From the NCBI GenBank assembly GCA_900088475.1, contig FLMG01003878.1:1-34503 (forward strand): a stretch of 34,503 nucleotides of DNA, read 5' to 3'. Position numbers and translations under genes: made by a program. Source of the DNA: Hyphochytrium catenoides (lineage: Eukaryota > Sar > Hyphochytriomycetes > Hyphochytriales > Hyphochytriaceae). Positions 31,150 through 34,503 of the stretch are shown here, in pieces (position 1 is the stretch's first letter; every line of letters starts with the position of its first letter). Under the pieces are notes generated by a model. The model was not told the origin of the DNA. It saw nothing but the letters and a program-made list of their open reading frames with translations, and did no database searches.

Positions 31150-33429
31150 GATATTCTAAGCATCTGAGGCCAGAGAGAGAGAGCCCTGATGACTGTTGGT
31201 CCTAGGCTTGCAGTCTTCCTTTCTTATATATAGTGACAATCTCCTTTATTTATAAATCATCATTGCGTCTGCTTTACTCATAGCAGACCAGGCAAACTCA
31301 CCGCAGCCGTGTGTTGTTATCCCTCCGATCGTGCGCATCTGTCACATTGCCTTGTCTTTTTCTTCCTTCTTTGAGAGATGCTTCCAGATCGCCCGGCTCT
31401 TCTACCTAGTAATAAATGAATAATTTTGAGTGATGAGGACAGTAGCTAGAGCGTTCTTTGCGGGTGACGATTCACTGTCCTCCTTTCAGATTATGGGACG
31501 AACCACCGCTCAAAGCTGTAAGAATCAATCTAGATAATACTCCGTAATAGATAGCGTATTACATAGAGAGTAGTAACCGTATGGGTTGTCTTTTCACAGC
31601 CATACCCCTGTTAAACACATCTTCATTATAGCTGATCGTCAAAGAAGAAGGCAATATCAACGCATACGGCACCGCAGGCATTGCTTTCTTATTATATCGT
31701 ATTCCCTGGTAATAGCGCTTGACAATCACCCCTGTAAACCTGCTTGAACAGATATTATCGCACATAACGATCAAGCACAAGGGGAGAGAGCCTCTTAAAA
31801 CTAACGATGTCCAGGCCTTGAAGGCTGGTAGCCGCCGTAATCAGCTCCCGATACTGCTGCTGCAAATCGGCCCACCAGAAGGAGTGTCGTGAGAATAATA
31901 AGATGAGCTCTGATTTCAAGCTCCTCCCGTCCTCCCATGGCCGGAAAGCTCCTCTTCCTACCTCGTTAGAAAGAGACGATCGGTAAGTTTTTCAGCAACC
32001 AGGGGCAGAGCTGTGGCGGGCGTTGCCCTTTCTTCCAGGAACTACATAGAAGTCTCAAGAAGGTTTACCCTGTTGTTGCTTGGCTCTGGCTAGCTATGAC
32101 GACCAAAAGAGTTCAGGTTTTACTAAAGATTGTGCCCCTCAACCAGCTGTCCCTTAGACCTAACACAAAGTTGCCTTCTTATGATAGACTCTATTGTGGG
32201 GGACCATCATGCCGTCACGCCTACCTGCGGCGATGCCTTCATGCCTTTCTCTCTGTATCAGAGCTATGGTTTTACTTGTCTGACACTGACTGAAGACAAC
32301 TTTGCTGTCATCCCCAATACTGTTTGTTCACTTTCTCGGAAGAGGTAAGAAATTGTAGATCCCGTGCTTGAGCAAGCAATATCTGATAGAGTGTTATAGG
32401 ATAGATACATCATTAAACACTACTACGCCTATCCCTAGACTGCTCGAATATTGAGGCAACTATACATGAGAGTCCCTACAACAACTGAACATTATACCCT
32501 TTCTAGTAAGGCGTCAAATCACTACATGAGTTCACGTAATAATTATAATAGAGGCGTACGCCCTTTTGATAGGTCCAGCGCTACCGCAGCCGCTGTCGTG
32601 GCTTCAAGCGAGAGTTAGAGAATAGATGACCTGGCAAAGGGAGGCCAAAACATATCACAGCAAAGATATCCATTATTCCAGATAACAAAACGTCCTCGCC
32701 ACCACGGGCAGTACAGAATGCGTGCCAGGAAGATTCCAACTATTAACTGCAGATAATGATGAAGGAACAGCAATCCGGCTGCGGAAGAGTGTAAGAAATA
32801 TGGTACAGTAAGCTAAATATAAGTGTATAAAATATTCTTAAGATAAAAGAAGTTAAAGAAATTTTGGAGGGCGGCAGCGGACGACGAAACAGGAGGAAGG
32901 AAAAGAAAACAAATAAGGCCTGATGACCTGCAGTGAGCTAGATAGACCAAACAAAGAAGAAGAAGGACTCCAACGCGTGGTCGTAGTCTATTTTTTACAA
33001 AGGGCGTTAAATTGATGAAGGAAAGGATCCGATGGTCATCACTCAAAAGAGCAGCATGATGTGCCCTGCCCCCTAATAATGCAGATCCAAGAATTTATAT
33101 TAAAAAATTAGATGACCTGCTGGAGGTTGAGCAGCGGTCAGTCTCGCTTCTGGGTGGTGGTGGTGGCGGTGCGATCAGCTTGGAGAGCGTCACGCTATTG
33201 ACGAAGGTAAGATACGACAGAACCCCATTAATCAAAAGATCATCCAGATTCATGGGTATAAAGAGCTTCAACCTGCTGGTGGGCATGGCATGCTAACCAC
33301 CACCAGATAATCAAACCCCCCTGTCTTCCACGCAACTCGAATAAAGGCACCTTATTACCAGAAGAAAATCGAAGAACACGTAGAGAATCTTCTGTCTCAA
33401 GCAGAACAACAACGAAACAGATAGAAAAG
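31150..33429. other. Gene-poor region, no confident gene
   Basis: Short plus frames 32096-32293 and 32130-32348 overlap each other and have no domain. On the minus strand, 33286-33095 (63 codons, with a PPPPPP run and a LLINGVLSYLTF stretch) and 33046-32813 (hydrophobic) could be exons downstream of the CAG-repeat frame at 33623-33240, but the phases do not join without guessing. An AT-rich tract lies around 32810-32860. Confidence 0.5.
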
Positions 33430-33618
33430 CTGTTGCTGCTGTGCTGCTGCTGCTGCTGTGCTGCTACTGCTGTCGTGCTACCGCTGCTGCTGCTGCTGCT
33501 GTTGTGCTGCTGCTGCTGCTGTGCTGCTACTGCTGTCGTGCTACTGCTGCTGCTGCTGCTGCTGTCGTGCTGCTGCGGCTGTCGTCGTGCTGCTGCTGCT
33601 GTCGTGCTGCTGCTGGCT
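33430..33618. repeat. CTG/CAG triplet-rich minisatellite with a 63-bp higher-order unit
   Basis: About 190 bp of CTG-rich sequence on the plus strand. The block gtgctgctactgctgtcgtg recurs at 33458 and 33521, defining a 63-bp period within the triplet array, and further degenerate units follow. Because 63 is divisible by three, the minus frame 33623-33240 reads a 21-residue repeat (STTAVAAQQQQQH plus a serine run). That frame has no ATG, so if coding it is an internal exon. Confidence 0.85.
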
Positions 33619-34503
33619 GGCACCAGTTGTCTACTTTTTTTATGGGATGGGGATGGATGTCGGCACGACCACAGTGGCGTGTGAAGACGCTTGCTGCTAG
33701 AACCGCCGCATCACATCGCTCCTATTCTTTTTATAAAATCCACCCCCCCCTGTATCACTCTGTGGATTATCGTCGTCATCATCAGGGCAGCATCTTAGGA
33801 AATACATGTATCGGAGCACCAAGCTGCTCTATCTATCATTCTGTTCCTGATTCTTATTGAGGGCTACAAGAGCATCATCCTCTCTGTTTGGACGACAGAA
33901 AACAAGTATACAGAAAGGTCTAGGACCAACAAGTACGGAGCAAGCTGATGTTTTCTGATACGAAGTGCAGTTCTATGGAATGGGGGGAAATACAGACAGG
34001 AGGACACAACTATTGTGTGCTTTGTGAAGGACCTTCCTTAACAGGAACTCTGAACTATGCAGATATTTGAGGCAAGCCCAAACCAGGGGGGGAGGATGGC
34101 AGTTCCTGTTCCATCGTGCCATGCTGGTTCGTTGATCCTTGTTGGATGCTGATGCCTGGACGCTGCTGCTGTCTTGTTAAAAAACCACCAGATTTAAGGG
34201 AGTTGTTGTTTTACAACACAAGTATTCAAGATGGGTGGTCCCTCCTGTTGTACAGATTGTCGTACAGATTACTGATACACTTTGTTGTCTTGCATGCATC
34301 AAACTGACACTTTCTGATACACAGCAGTAAGTGTAAGGGAGCTTCATGTATGACGACCTGTCAGAAAAACTGCCTTTGATCTGCAGAACAATGTCGTTCG
34401 GCGGGATTGGTGGCGGCTTTCGCACTTTTTTTGTAACCACCAGTGATAGCTGGGTCCCAGCAGGTGGAATGGCCTGTCTTTGTACCAAGAAAAATGCCGT
34501 CCA
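33619..34503. other. Right end of window, no confident gene
   Basis: Plus frames through 33441-33860 are extensions of the CTG repeat. The minus frame 34488-34177 (103 codons) has no start I trust and no domain. A gene reaching in from beyond 34503 cannot be excluded. Confidence 0.5.

Noticed and set aside
1-34503. CRISPR arrays, integrated viral genes, retroelement polymerase, plasmid-like origins, rRNA
   Set aside because: Looked for in both strands by motif and layout. No regularly spaced repeats, polymerase motifs or ribosomal RNA cores were recognised.

Overview
This is a nuclear DNA window from a eukaryote. The evidence is long coding exons broken by introns with ordinary splice signals (GT...AG, pyrimidine-rich 3' ends, lengths of about 106 to 322 nt), large disordered transcription-factor-like proteins, and wide non-coding spacers. 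There are no operons, tRNA, rRNA, CRISPR arrays or recognisable transposase or reverse transcriptase. The lineage cannot be fixed from sequence alone. WRKY19-type C-C-C-H zinc-finger repeats are familiar from algae, oomycetes, other protists and plants. The two bHLH domains carry the R8/V13 basic-region pattern usual for animal group A factors. No AATAAA was seen just downstream of the five best-supported stop codons, which argues weakly against an animal.

Layout. 1-2.5 kb: no confident gene. 2.5-3.9 kb (+): bHLH factor 1, split by a one-base frameshift inside its bHLH loop. 3.9-8.2 kb: no confident gene. 8.2-9.6 kb (+): intact bHLH factor 2, a paralogue in the same orientation. 10.9-11.7 kb (-): two-exon cysteine-rich secretory/membrane protein. 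11.7-18.3 kb: gene desert with low-complexity tracts and short repeats. 18.3-20.5 kb (+): zinc-finger protein A (674 aa). 20.5-26.3 kb: two tentative small membrane-protein genes that face away from each other across a CCAAT-rich spacer, plus a 60-bp tandem duplication. 26.3-28.5 kb (-): zinc-finger protein B (540 aa), a paralogue converging on A. 28.5-34.5 kb: one tentative terminal exon, a 211-bp inverted-repeat element and a CTG/CAG minisatellite.

The strongest content is therefore two pairs of paralogous DNA-binding regulators: tandem bHLH genes and convergent zinc-finger genes. The zinc-finger pair shares an N-terminal isolated finger, a C-terminal triple-finger cluster preceded by an AT-hook-like basic linker, and one intron at an identical codon and phase. 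Only copy A carries a C-terminal array of five RRxS-type proline-rich motifs that look like basophilic-kinase/14-3-3 sites. Nothing visible proves that the two families work together; their shared location is the only link.

Most short open frames here are expected by chance: at random stop frequency, runs of 60-100 codons should occur many times over six frames of 34.5 kb. Small models are given low confidence for that reason.
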